Below, one piece after another: positions 27,259 through 36,278 of a stretch of 64,000 nt of DNA. A program made the translations under genes and the position numbers. Below the pieces are notes generated by a model that saw only the letters and a program-made list of their open reading frames with translations, searched no databases and was not told where the DNA came from. This DNA comes from Pararhizobium_B sp963760965 (GTDB lineage Bacteria; Pseudomonadota; Alphaproteobacteria; Rhizobiales; Rhizobiaceae): the NCBI GenBank assembly GCA_963760965.1, contig CAVXEW010000006.1, positions 124,001 to 188,000 of the forward strand, given 5' to 3'. Numbering within the stretch: the stretch's first letter is position 1; every line of letters starts with the position of its first letter.

Positions 27259-28487
27259 CGGCGGCAGCGACCGCCGCGCGGCCCGCGGACCGGGCGCTGG
27301 CGCTGAGAAACGCGATCCTGCTCGCCGCGAGCCAGGCGATCGTCGGAGCCGCCGCGCCGATCAGCATCTCCATGGGCGCTCTCGCTGGCAGCCGGCTGCT
27401 CGGTGCCGACAAGTCGCTGGCGACCGCGCCCGTGACGGGCTTCACTGTCGGCGTCGCGGTCGGCGCGGTCATCGCGGCCTACGTGATGCGGCTCGTCGGC
27501 CGCCGCTACGGCTTCATGCTCGGCGCGCTCCTGCCGGCGCTCGGCGGCACGCTCGCCGCCGCGGCACTCTTTGCCGGCAGCTTCTGGCTCTTCACCGGCG
27601 CCCTCCTCGTGATCGGCTTCGGCAATTCCTTCGTCCAGCAGTACCGCTTTGCGGCCGCCGACGCGGCGCCGCCGGGCTTCGCGCCCCAGGCGATTTCCCT
27701 GGTGCTCGTCGGCGGGGTCTTTGCGGGCATCATAGGCCCCCAGACCGTGATCCACACGCGAGCGGCCTTCGCGCCGGTCATGTTCGCGGGCTCCTTCGCC
27801 GCGCTGGTGCCGCTGGCGATCGTCGGGATCGGGGTGCTCTCGTTCCTGCGCATTCCGGAGCACGCCGTACTCCTCGACCATGAAGTCGAAGAACCTGCGC
27901 GGCCGCTCCGGGAGATCGTCGGCCGGCTTCCCTTCGTCACCGCCCTCGTATGTGCCGTCGGCTCCTACGCGCTGATGACCTTCATGATGACCAGCGCGCC
28001 GCTCGCCATGGTCGGCCACGGGTTCTCGACGGACATGGCCACCCTCGGGATCCAGTGGCACGTGCTCGCGATGTATGCGCCGAGCTTCTTCACCGGCAGG
28101 CTCATCGGTCGTTTCGGGCGCGAGCGAATCGTTGCGGTCGGCCTGTCGATCCTCGCCGGCTGCGCGATCGTTGCCCATCTGGGCGTGCACCTGTGGAACT
28201 TCTGGCTGGCCCTCGTCCTGCTCGGACTCGGCTGGAACTTCGGTTTCATCGGCGCGACGGCGATGGTCACGAGTTGCTACCGCCCGTCGGAAAAGAACAA
28301 GGTGCAGGGCTTCCACGACGTGGTTCTCTTCAGCTGCGTTGCGGTCTCCTCCCTCGTCTCAGGACAGGTGCTCAACGCCTTCGGCTGGAACGTGCTGAGC
28401 CTCGTCTTCTGGCCGGTCGTCATCGCCTGCTTCGGCTTCCTCCTCCTGAACTCCGCCCGCGGGCGGCGCGGCGTTTCCCCCTACTGA
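27255..28487 (+). CDS. MFS transporter coupled to nusB
   Basis: A 410-residue major-facilitator protein with about 12 helices and the loop motif AYVMRLVGRRYGFMLG between helices 2 and 3. The predicted start is TTG at 27255, overlapping the nusB stop (TTGA), which fits the coupling seen upstream. Related MFS genes occur beside nusB in many rhizobia. Location after riboflavin genes raises a flavin-transport possibility, but nothing in the sequence supports that directly. The substrate is unassigned. Confidence 0.85.
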   Translation: MTAAATAARPADRALALRNAILLAASQAIVGAAAPISISMGALAGSRLLGADKSLATAPVTGFTVGVAVGAVIAAYVMRLVGRRYGFMLGALLPALGGTLAAAALFAGSFWLFTGALLVIGFGNSFVQQYRFAAADAAPPGFAPQAISLVLVGGVFAGIIGPQTVIHTRAAFAPVMFAGSFAALVPLAIVGIGVLSFLRIPEHAVLLDHEVEEPARPLREIVGRLPFVTALVCAVGSYALMTFMMTSAPLAMVGHGFSTDMATLGIQWHVLAMYAPSFFTGRLIGRFGRERIVAVGLSILAGCAIVAHLGVHLWNFWLALVLLGLGWNFGFIGATAMVTSCYRPSEKNKVQGFHDVVLFSCVAVSSLVSGQVLNAFGWNVLSLVFWPVVIACFGFLLLNSARGRRGVSPY

Positions 28488-28698
28488 CTTCGTGGCGAGC
28501 ACCCCGCCGGCAAGCTCCGCCTGCGTTTCACCTGCCTGTGCGCTGCAAACAGTCCTTGACGGGGCCGATTGCTGCCGCAATCATCCGGGCCTCGGCGGCG
28601 GTGGGCTTCATCACTTTTTGGAGCGGGAGAGTTGCGCCGCCATTTCGGTTCGGTCGGCGCTGTGGATTCATCCCGACCCCAAAGGAGGAAATTAGGCA

Positions 28699-30879
28699 AT
28701 GACAATTCTATTTGCCGTCATCGCTTGCGGGCTGCTGTCGGTCATCTATGCGATATGGGCGATCCAGTCCGTCATGTCGGCGGACCCGGGCAACGCCCGC
28801 ATGCAGGAAATCGCTGGTGCCATCAGAGAGGGCGCTCAGGCCTATCTCACCCGACAGTACACGACCATCGCGATCGTCGGCGTCGTGGTCTTCATCATTG
28901 CCTGGTGGCTGCTGTCGCCGCTGGCGGCCTTCGGCTTCCTCATCGGCGCCGTCCTTTCCGGGGCGGCCGGCTTCATCGGCATGCATGTCTCCGTCCGCGC
29001 CAACGTGCGCACCGCCCAGGCGGCCTCGCACAGCCTCGCCGCCGGCCTGGAGATCGCCTTCAAGTCGGGCGCGATCACCGGGATGCTCGTCGCCGGCCTC
29101 GCGCTGCTCGGTGTGTCGATCTACTACCTCGTCCTCACCGGACCTCTCGGATACACGGTGACGCAGTCGGTGCCTCGAGACGTCATCGACGCGCTCGTTG
29201 CGCTCGGCTTTGGCGCATCGCTGATCTCCATCTTCGCACGACTGGGCGGAGGCATCTTCACCAAGGGTGCCGACGTCGGCGGTGACCTCGTCGGCAAGGT
29301 GGAAGCGGGCATACCCGAAGACGATCCCCGCAATCCCGCCACCATCGCGGACAATGTCGGCGACAATGTCGGCGACTGCGCGGGCATGGCGGCCGATCTG
29401 TTCGAGACCTACGCCGTCACCGTCGTCGCGACGATGGTCCTCGGCTCGATCTTCTTCAGCGGCCAGGCTGTCCTCCCGCAGGTCATGCTCTATCCGCTCG
29501 TGATCTGCGGCGCGTGCCTGATCACCTCCATCGCGGGCACTTTCTTCGTCCGCCTCGGCGCGAACGGATCGATCATGGGCGCGCTCTACAAGGGCCTGAT
29601 CGTGACGGGTCTCCTTTCCGTGGTCGGGCTGGCGATCGCCAATACCGTCACCGTCGGCTGGGGCACGTTCGGCTCGGTCCAGTCGCTCGTCTCCGACGGA
29701 AAGGTCGCGATCAACGGCACGAGCCTGTTTGTTTGCGGCCTCGTCGGCCTGGTCGTGACCGGCCTGATCGTCGTGATCACCGAGTACTATACCGGCACGA
29801 ACAAGCGTCCCGTGAACTCCATCGCCGAGGCATCGGTGACCGGCCACGGCACCAACGTCATCCAGGGCCTGGCCGTGTCCCTCGAGGCGACGGCGCTTCC
29901 GGCGATCGTCATCATCGGCGGCATCATAGCCACCTACCAGCTCGCCGGTCTCTTCGGCACCGCCATCGCGGTGACGACGATGCTGGGGCTCGCGGGCATG
30001 ATCGTCGCGCTCGACGCCTTCGGTCCGGTGACGGACAACGCCGGCGGCATCGCCGAGATGTCCGGACTGCCTTCCGAGGTCCGGCGTTCCACGGACGCGC
30101 TCGACGCCGTGGGCAACACCACCAAGGCCGTGACCAAGGGCTATGCCATCGGTTCCGCCGGCCTCGGCGCGCTGGTCCTCTTCGCCGCCTATTCGAACGA
30201 CCTGAGCTACTTTGCCGCAAGCGCCAACGCGCAAGGGGCGACGGACTTCCCCTACTTCCACGGGATCGGCAACATCTCCTTCAGCCTGTCGAACCCCTAC
30301 GTGGTCGCCGGGCTCATCTTCGGCGGGCTCATTCCCTACCTCTTCGGCGGCATCGCGATGACAGCCGTTGGCCGGGCGGGCAGCGCCGTCGTGCAGGAGG
30401 TCCGCCGGCAGTTCAAGGAAAAGCCCGGCATCATGCAGGGCAAGGACCGGCCTGACTACGCCCGGGCCGTCGACATGCTCACCAAGGCGGCGATCAAGGA
30501 GATGATCGTTCCCTCCCTGCTGCCGGTGCTGGCGCCGCTCGTCGTCTATTTCGGCGTATTGCTGATATCGGGCTCCAAGGCGTCCGCCTTCGCGGCTCTT
30601 GGCGCGATGCTGCTCGGCGTGATCGTCAACGGCCTTTTCGTCGCCATTTCGATGACCTCGGGCGGCGGCGCGTGGGACAACGCCAAGAAGTCGTTCGAGG
30701 ACGGCTTCGTCAATTCGGCAGGCGTGCGGCACGAGAAGGGCTCGGAGGCACACAAGGCTTCCGTCACCGGCGACACGGTGGGCGACCCCTACAAGGACAC
30801 CGCCGGCCCCGCCGTCAATCCGGCGATCAAGATCACCAACATCGTCGCGCTTCTGCTGCTCGCCGTGCTGGCGCACTAG
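28699..30879 (+). CDS. hppA: K+-independent H+-translocating membrane pyrophosphatase
   Basis: HppA couples hydrolysis of pyrophosphate to proton pumping across the inner membrane or acidocalcisomes. The 726-residue protein has about 16 helices. The substrate-site motif GGDLVGKVEAGIPEDDPRNP and the acidic DNVGDNVGDCAGMAADLFE are present. K476 in GNTTKAVTKG marks the K+-independent class (K+-dependent enzymes have Ala there). A textbook Shine-Dalgarno AAGGAGG at 28682-28688 precedes the ATG. The stop codon TAG is also the first base triplet of a RIME-like repeat. Confidence 0.96.
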   Translation: MTILFAVIACGLLSVIYAIWAIQSVMSADPGNARMQEIAGAIREGAQAYLTRQYTTIAIVGVVVFIIAWWLLSPLAAFGFLIGAVLSGAAGFIGMHVSVRANVRTAQAASHSLAAGLEIAFKSGAITGMLVAGLALLGVSIYYLVLTGPLGYTVTQSVPRDVIDALVALGFGASLISIFARLGGGIFTKGADVGGDLVGKVEAGIPEDDPRNPATIADNVGDNVGDCAGMAADLFETYAVTVVATMVLGSIFFSGQAVLPQVMLYPLVICGACLITSIAGTFFVRLGANGSIMGALYKGLIVTGLLSVVGLAIANTVTVGWGTFGSVQSLVSDGKVAINGTSLFVCGLVGLVVTGLIVVITEYYTGTNKRPVNSIAEASVTGHGTNVIQGLAVSLEATALPAIVIIGGIIATYQLAGLFGTAIAVTTMLGLAGMIVALDAFGPVTDNAGGIAEMSGLPSEVRRSTDALDAVGNTTKAVTKGYAIGSAGLGALVLFAAYSNDLSYFAASANAQGATDFPYFHGIGNISFSLSNPYVVAGLIFGGLIPYLFGGIAMTAVGRAGSAVVQEVRRQFKEKPGIMQGKDRPDYARAVDMLTKAAIKEMIVPSLLPVLAPLVVYFGVLLISGSKASAFAALGAMLLGVIVNGLFVAISMTSGGGAWDNAKKSFEDGFVNSAGVRHEKGSEAHKASVTGDTVGDPYKDTAGPAVNPAIKITNIVALLLLAVLAH

Positions 30880-30979
30880 AGCAATTCCGGCAGGAGTTTG
30901 AAACGGTCTGGCGTCTGGAATCGCGTAAGAACAACGAGACGAAGCATCGAAGGCGATCTGTCTTCGCCGGAAATGCTCC
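30877..30979 (+). repeat. RIME-like palindromic intergenic repeat, copy 1
   Basis: About 100 bp bounded by imperfect inverted ends (30881-30893 gagcaattccggc with 30966-30978 gccggaaatgctc). It starts with the hppA stop codon TAG. A second copy lies at 41570-41675, sharing blocks such as TGAAACGGTCT and GAACAACGAG in the same order. Similar elements are abundant between rhizobial genes. Confidence 0.75.
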
Positions 30980-31001
30980 AGACAGCCCGGACGAACGAAA
31001 A

Positions 31002-31032
31002 AGGAGCCCCGCGGCGTCGCCGCGGGGCTCCT
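31002..31032 (-). terminator. Intrinsic terminator of bamE
   Basis: A perfect stem pairs 31002-31015 with 31019-31032 around a 3-base loop. On the minus strand it is followed by TTTTTCGTT, a good U-tract, and it stands 22 bp after the bamE stop. It may also stop hppA transcription from the other side. Confidence 0.85.
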
Positions 31033-31053
31033 CTCGTCAGGGGGATGGCAGCG

Positions 31054-31557
31054 TCAGATGCTGCCCGGCGCGCGCTGCTGGCTGAGCTGCGGCACGGGGG
31101 AGCTTCCGCCCGACAGGAGCTGGCCGAGGAACGTCTGGTCCTTGCCGCCGGTCGGCGTCGTCTGCGAGATCATGTCGAACACATGGCCGTCCTTCAGCGT
31201 ATAGTTGGCGATGCGCGCGACGTTGCCGTCCTTGTCGAAATAGATCGCCAGCACGGTCTGGCCGACCAGATGCGGCTTCATGAAGGCCATCGACCGTTCG
31301 CGCTTCTGGCTGATGTAATAGAAGACCTCGTTGTCGAACACGGCCTTCGTCGAAGGCGTGCCCAGGGTGAGCAGAACCTGTTCCTTGCTCGATCCGACCG
31401 GAACGAGCTTCAGGGATTCCTTGTCGAGCACGTAGCCCTGGTTGAGCGTCTGTTGCGCGCCGCAGCCCGTGACTGCCGCTCCGGTCACGCAAAGCATCAG
31501 CGCTGCGGCGACCGCGGCACCCTTGCGCGACTTGAAATCCCGCTTGATCAACGACAT
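31054..31557 (-). CDS. bamE: Outer-membrane assembly lipoprotein BamE
   Basis: BamE (SmpA/OmlA) stabilises the BAM complex that inserts outer-membrane beta-barrels. The 167-residue protein has a lipoprotein signal with the lipidated cysteine at C32 (AAVTGCG), followed by the SmpA/OmlA domain: VPVGSSKEQVLLTLGTPS and FYYISQKRER, then AIYFDKDGNVARIANYTLKDGHVFDM. The ATG at 31557 is preferred to an upstream in-frame start lacking signal features. It is divergent from the bc1-chaperone gene, as is common in rhizobia. Confidence 0.93.
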   Translation of the reverse strand: MSLIKRDFKSRKGAAVAAALMLCVTGAAVTGCGAQQTLNQGYVLDKESLKLVPVGSSKEQVLLTLGTPSTKAVFDNEVFYYISQKRERSMAFMKPHLVGQTVLAIYFDKDGNVARIANYTLKDGHVFDMISQTTPTGGKDQTFLGQLLSGGSSPVPQLSQQRAPGSI

Positions 31558-31684
31558 CTCCCTTGCTGTGCATGGCGTCCTGCCATTGCTTTTCGCGTTT
31601 GTTTCGGTAAACCAGCGGCACCGACTATGCAACATGGTGGCGTGGCCACGCGTTGGGCAGAAACCGACAATCAAAGGCATTTTC

Positions 31685-32254
31685 ATGATTTTCGGGCTAT
31701 TCGGCCGAAAAAGACGGAATGACAACCGGCGTGTCGTCGGGCTCCTCTATGATGCGCTCGCCGCAGCGGGGCGCCAGCCGGCGCTCTACGAGGACATGAA
31801 CGTGCCCGACACGGTGATGGGCCAATTCGAGATGCTGGCCGCCCACGTCATCCTCTTCCTGCGAAGGAGCTCGCGCGGCGGAGAGGCCGTGAAGGCCGTC
31901 GGCCAGGACATCGTCGACGAGTTCTTCCTCGATATCGACCATTCGATCCGCGAGCTCGGCATCGGCGACGTCGGCGTCCCGAAGAAGATGAAGAAGTTCG
32001 GCCGGATGTTCTACGGCCGTGCAGGCGCCTATGGCGAGGCGCTCGATGCCGGCGACGGCGCCAGGCTGGCCGAGGCGCTGCGCCGCAACATCCACCCCGA
32101 CAAGACCGGCGACTGCCCCGACATGAATCCGCTGGCGAGATATCTCGTCGAGGTCGAGAGCGGGCTTTCGCGGACACGGGACGAGGAAATCCTGGCGGGC
32201 GCGCTGGCGATACCCGCGGTAGCGATCGCGGCGGCCCCGGGGGAACCGGCGTGA
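31685..32254 (+). CDS. Ubiquinol-cytochrome c chaperone family protein
   Basis: A 189-residue homologue of mitochondrial CBP3/UQCC1, which assists cytochrome b in bc1 complex assembly. Family features are the helical core with LYEDMNVPDTVMGQFEMLAAH at about 37-57, VGQDIVDEFFLDIDHSIRELGIGD, and VPKKMKKFGRMFYGR. The frame also reads through upstream sequence but the ATG at 31685 (MIFGLFGRKRR) is the natural start. Its stop overlaps the GTG of the next gene, so DUF177 is coupled. Regulation is not apparent. Confidence 0.88.
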   Translation: MIFGLFGRKRRNDNRRVVGLLYDALAAAGRQPALYEDMNVPDTVMGQFEMLAAHVILFLRRSSRGGEAVKAVGQDIVDEFFLDIDHSIRELGIGDVGVPKKMKKFGRMFYGRAGAYGEALDAGDGARLAEALRRNIHPDKTGDCPDMNPLARYLVEVESGLSRTRDEEILAGALAIPAVAIAAAPGEPA

Positions 32255-32808
32255 GCGCGCGGGGCAGGGGCGAGTTCTCCTATCTCGTGCCCGTCGGCAG
32301 GATTTCGGCCAATCCGGTGACCGTGCGCCTGTCGGCGAGCGAGGAGGAATGCCAGGCGCTCGCGAGGCTGTGGGGCGTGCAGGCCGTATCGGCTCTGCAG
32401 GCGGAACTGTACCTGACACGGTGGAAGAGGGACGGCGTGCGGGTCAAGGGCGACGTCCATGCCGAACTCGTGCAGGCAAGCGTCGTGTCCCTGGAGCCCG
32501 TAGATTCGGCGATCGACGAGCCCGTCGATGCCGTCTTCGTGCCCGAGGGCTCGCGCCTCGCCCGGGTCGAGACGAACGACAGCGGCGAGATGATCGTCGA
32601 TCCCGAAGGCCCGGATGCCCCCGAGGTCTTTTCGGGCGACAGGATCGATGTCGGTGCCGTCGTCGCGGAGTGCGTGGCACTTGCCCTGGAGCCCTATCCC
32701 CGGCTGCCCGGGGAGGCGTTCACGCCGCCCGAATCGCCGGCGGAAGAGGAATCCGACGAGAACCTGCCCTTTGCCGCACTCAAGGACTGGCCGGGAAAAG
32801 GGGGCTAG
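32251..32808 (+). CDS. DUF177 (YceD-family) protein
   Basis: A 185-residue YceD/DUF177 protein. In other bacteria YceD precedes rpmF-plsX and is implicated in 23S rRNA maturation; here rpmF is absent and plsX follows after 104 bp. The central segment VKGDVHAELVQASVVSLEPV is the family core. The usual CxRCL cysteines are absent: the corresponding position has no cysteine pair. The GTG at 32251 overlaps the upstream stop as GTGA. The C-terminus is acidic. Confidence 0.85.
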   Translation: MSARGRGEFSYLVPVGRISANPVTVRLSASEEECQALARLWGVQAVSALQAELYLTRWKRDGVRVKGDVHAELVQASVVSLEPVDSAIDEPVDAVFVPEGSRLARVETNDSGEMIVDPEGPDAPEVFSGDRIDVGAVVAECVALALEPYPRLPGEAFTPPESPAEEESDENLPFAALKDWPGKGG

Positions 32809-32912
32809 GCGATGTCCCCGTCGGCCAACAATTCGTTTGTGAACCGGGGTGAATCGGATATTTTCATGCGAAATGCCGGTGCGAGCCGCCGGAAGAAGCG
32901 GGAAGAGGGCGA

Positions 32913-33971
32913 GTGATCAGGATTTCTGTAGACGTCATGGGTGGCGATCACGGGCCTGGTGTCGTGATCCCGGGCGTCGCGAAAGCGCTCGAACGTCATC
33001 CCGACATTCGCTTTCTCCTCTTCGGTACCGAGAGCGAGTGCCGGCCTCTCATGGACCGGTATCCCGCGCTGAAGTCGGCCAGCGAATTCCTGCCCTGCGA
33101 CCGCGTCGTGCGCATGGACGACAAGCCGAGCCAGGCCCTGCGCCAGGGGCGGTGGCATTCCTCGATGTGGCGCTCCATCGAAGCGGTCAAGAACGGCGAG
33201 GCGGACGTCTGCGTTTCGGCCGGGAACACCGGCGCCCTGATGGCCATGGCGAAGTTCTGCCTGCGGATGATGTCGGAAGTGGAGCGCCCGGCGATCGCCG
33301 CAATCTGGCCGACGCTGCGCGGCGAGAGCATCGTGCTCGATGTCGGCGCCACCATCGGCGCCGATTCGCGCCAGCTCATGGACTTTTCCGTGATGGGCGC
33401 GGCGATGGCGCGGGCACTCTTCGAGATCGAGCGGCCGACCGTCGGCCTCCTGAATGTCGGGGTCGAGGAGATCAAGGGCCAGGAGGACGTCAAGGAGGCC
33501 GGCCGCATGCTGCGCGAGGCGGATTTGCCGGCACTGCATTATTCCGGCTTCGTGGAAGGCGACGACCTCGGCAAGGGAACCGTCGACGTCGTGGTGACCG
33601 AGGGCTTTTCCGGCAATATCGCGCTCAAGACGGCGGAGGGCACGGCGAGGCAGATCGCCGAGTACCTGCGCGCGGCGATGTCGCGCACATGGCTGGCGAA
33701 GATCGGCTACGTGCTCGCCAAGGGGGCCTTCGATCGCCTGCGCGAGAAGATGGACCCGCGAAAGGTGAACGGCGGCGTCTTTCTCGGATTGAACGGCATC
33801 GTGATCAAGAGCCACGGCGGAACCGACGCGGAAGGATTTGCGGCCGCCGTCGATGTCGGGTACGACATGGCCCGCAACGATCTCAGAGCGAAGATCGAAC
33901 AGGACTTGAACGAGTTTCACGCGCGCCGGCCGTCCGAGGCGGACCAGAAGGATGTGCGGACCGCGGGCTAG
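32913..33971 (+). CDS. plsX: Phosphate acyltransferase PlsX
   Basis: PlsX makes acyl-phosphate from acyl-ACP for phospholipid synthesis. The 352-residue protein begins ISVDVMGGDHGPGVVIPG, the family signature, and contains CVSAGNTGALMAMAKF (about 90-105), LDVGATIGADSRQLMDF and VTEGFSGNIALKTAEG. Start GTG at 32913, preceded by GGAAGAGGG. It is 14 bp upstream of fabH; plsX-fabH-ihfA-merR is the standard alphaproteobacterial order. Confidence 0.96.
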   Translation: MIRISVDVMGGDHGPGVVIPGVAKALERHPDIRFLLFGTESECRPLMDRYPALKSASEFLPCDRVVRMDDKPSQALRQGRWHSSMWRSIEAVKNGEADVCVSAGNTGALMAMAKFCLRMMSEVERPAIAAIWPTLRGESIVLDVGATIGADSRQLMDFSVMGAAMARALFEIERPTVGLLNVGVEEIKGQEDVKEAGRMLREADLPALHYSGFVEGDDLGKGTVDVVVTEGFSGNIALKTAEGTARQIAEYLRAAMSRTWLAKIGYVLAKGAFDRLREKMDPRKVNGGVFLGLNGIVIKSHGGTDAEGFAAAVDVGYDMARNDLRAKIEQDLNEFHARRPSEADQKDVRTAG

Positions 33972-33985
33972 GATAGAGTGAAATC

Positions 33986-34958
33986 ATGATTCGATCAGTG
34001 GTGCGCGGGTTCGGGGCGAGCCTCCCGGAGCGTGTTGTGACCAACCGCGACTTCGAGCACGTCGTGGAGACATCCGACGAGTGGATAGTGCAGCGCACCG
34101 GCATCAGGCAACGCTACATCGCCGGCGACGGAGAGACCACCGCGTCCCTCGGCGAGGGTGCCGCGCGAGCCGCGCTCGATCGCGCCGGCCTCGACGCGGC
34201 GGACATCGATCTGATCATCGTGGCGACATCGACGCCCGACAACACGTTTCCGGCCACGGCGGTCAACATCCAGAACCGGCTGGGGATCCACCACGGCGCC
34301 GCATTCGACGTCCAGGCCGTGTGCAGCGGCTTCGTCTTCGCGCTGACCACCGCGGATCTCTACCTGCGCGGGGGGATGGCGAAGCGCGTCCTCGTGATCG
34401 GCGCCGAGACGTTCTCCCGGCTCCTCGACTGGGAGGACCGCACGACCTGCGTCCTCTTCGGCGACGGGGCGGGAGCGCTGGTGCTGGAGGCCGTCGAAAG
34501 CGCGGGCGACGGTCGGGGACCGCGGCGTGCTGACGGCGCATCTGCGTTCCGATGGCTGTCACCAGAGCAAGCTCTATGTCGACGGCGGTCCCTCGACGAC
34601 CGGCACGGTCGGCCACCTGAGGATGGAGGGGCGGGAAGTCTTCAAGCACGCGGTCGGCATGATCACCGACGTCATCGAGCAGGCCTTCGCCGCAACGGGG
34701 CTGAATGCGGACGACATCGACTGGTTCGTCCCCCACCAGGCCAACAAGCGCATCATCGACGCCTCCGCCCGCAAGCTCGAGATCTCGCCGGAAAAGGTGG
34801 TGGTGACGGTCGACAGGCACGGCAATACCTCCGCCGCCTCGATCCCGCTTGCGCTTGCGACTGCCGCCGGCGATGGCCGCATCCGCCAGGGAGATCTCGT
34901 GCTGCTGGAGGCGATGGGCGGAGGCTTCACCTGGGGCTCGGTACTGCTTCGGTGGTAG
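33986..34958 (+). pseudogene. fabH: 3-oxoacyl-ACP synthase III with a +1 frameshift
   Basis: FabH starts fatty-acid synthesis by condensing acetyl-CoA with malonyl-ACP. The N-terminal part from 33986 is intact with the catalytic cysteine C113 (DVQAVCSGF). After about 34514 the frame must move one base forward to continue as GVLTAHLRSDG. That frame carries the catalytic histidine (FVPHQANKRII) and asparagine (DRHGNTSAAS), ending at 34958. Deleting one G from the GGGG at 34515-34518 gives AGDGRDRGVLTAHLRSD and a normal ~323-residue protein. FabH is important for growth, so a sequencing error in the G run is more likely than true loss, but reads are needed. Confidence 0.9.
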
Positions 34959-35140
34959 GCGCTCCCGCCGGCCGTCCGCGCACGCCGCCGGCGGTCTCCG
35001 TTCCCGGATCGCGATGGGCGCCGTAGGATTTCTCCCGCAAATTCCGTTGCTTGCTTGACCGTGATCGCGTTCGCTCCTAAGCTTCGACCTTGCGTCTGGA
35101 CGAAGGGGCTTCTTTAGTCTCGACAATTGGGTGGGGATCC

Positions 35141-35479
35141 ATGAGTGGCAAGACGATTACACGTGCTGATCTCGCGGAATCGGTCTTCCGCAAGGTCGGC
35201 CTGTCCAGGACGGAATCCGCCATGCTCGTGGAGATGGTGATCGAGGAGATCTGCAACGCGATCGTCCGCGGGGAGAGCGTGAAGCTCTCGTCCTTTGCGA
35301 CCTTCCAGGTGCGCGACAAGAACGAGCGAATGGGGCGCAACCCCAAGACGGGAGAGGAAGTGCCGATCTCGCCGCGCAGGGTGATGACCTTCAAGGCATC
35401 GAACGTCCTGAAGCAACGCGTGCTCAAGGCTCACGTCAGCCGGTTGCGCAAGGACAAGGCCGCGAACGCGGCCGAATAG
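35141..35479 (+). CDS. ihfA: Integration host factor subunit alpha
   Basis: IHF-alpha bends DNA as a heterodimer with IHF-beta, acting in recombination, replication and promoter architecture. The 112-residue protein has the HU/IHF fold with the DNA-gripping arm region RDKNERMGRNPKTGEEVPISPRRVMTFKAS. The ATG at 35141 (MSGKTITRADLAE) is the normal start; an upstream frame extension is unlikely. The 182 bp before it presumably contain its promoter. merR follows after 126 bp. Confidence 0.95.
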   Translation: MSGKTITRADLAESVFRKVGLSRTESAMLVEMVIEEICNAIVRGESVKLSSFATFQVRDKNERMGRNPKTGEEVPISPRRVMTFKASNVLKQRVLKAHVSRLRKDKAANAAE

Positions 35480-35605
35480 CGCCAGGGGACCGGACGATCG
35501 GTAGCGACGATAGCGGTGAAGAACCCGGCCGGCCACTTGAATTTCCTGCCATAAACCGCTGACATACATGACGGATAGTGATTCCCTGCAGGAGGCGGGT
35601 CCGCC

Positions 35606-36130
35606 ATGGAGAAGAGTCCCGACGCTTTTCGCACGATCAGCGAGGTCGCCGAAGACCTCGATCTTCCGCAGCACGTTCTCCGGTTCTGGGAAACGCGGTT
35701 CTCCCAGATCAAGCCGATGAAGCGCGGCGGCGGCCGGCGCTATTACCGCCCGGACGACGTCGACCTGCTGAAGGGCATCCGCAAGCTCCTCTACGACCAG
35801 GGCTATACGATCAAGGGCGTCCAGAAGCTTCTCAAGCAGAACGGCGTCAAGTTCGTGATCGCCATCGGGACCGGCGACGTTGCGACGGTCGAGGCCGTGA
35901 CCGCGGCCCAGGCGGCCGAGCAGAAGGCAAGGCAGTCGCCCCAGCCGGCCGATGAGGACCAGGACCAGGTCGTCGGGCGCGCCCGGGCACCTTCGGGAAA
36001 GCGGCTCTTCGGCTTCGGCGGAAGCGGCGAGGGCGAAGGCGGCGGGGTGAGCAAGGAGGATCGCGCGCTCCTGCAGGAGGCGCTCTACGACCTGCTCGAA
36101 TGCAAGCGCCTGCTCGACCAGGTCCGCTAG
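35606..36130 (+). CDS. MerR-family regulator downstream of ihfA
   Basis: A 174-residue MerR-like protein, conserved next to ihfA in alphaproteobacteria. The winged-helix domain is residues 8-75 (TISEVAEDLDLPQHVLRFWETRF, GGGRRYYRPDDVDLLKGI). The C-terminal half is long, Gln/Ala-rich, with a basic/glycine linker (KRLFGFGGSGEGEGGG) and a final helix. No metal-binding cysteine pattern is seen (a single cysteine near the end, LLECKRLL). Function is unknown. The stop codon lies in a hairpin repeat, and a tRNA-Pro normally follows this gene in relatives. Confidence 0.9.
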   Translation: MEKSPDAFRTISEVAEDLDLPQHVLRFWETRFSQIKPMKRGGGRRYYRPDDVDLLKGIRKLLYDQGYTIKGVQKLLKQNGVKFVIAIGTGDVATVEAVTAAQAAEQKARQSPQPADEDQDQVVGRARAPSGKRLFGFGGSGEGEGGGVSKEDRALLQEALYDLLECKRLLDQVR

Positions 36131-36175
36131 CGGTGCGATCCTGACAGACGGCAGCATCTGTCAGGAAAAATCGCC
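36126..36175 (+). repeat. Stop-codon hairpin repeat, copy A
   Basis: The block begins with cgctag, whose TAG ends the merR gene. It carries a 9-bp stem (36140-36148 with 36157-36165) around an 8-base loop and then AAAAAT. A related copy is at 61455-61500, also on a stop codon. It may act as a transcript end structure. Confidence 0.6.
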
Positions 36176-36278
36176 CCACCGGACCAACAGCATGTGGGCT
36201 GACTTTTCCGGACGGAGGGGTACCGTCCGTCCGGGTCAGGCCACTGGCGGCCTCCGGCGGGTTGCGCCACGGCCGGCG

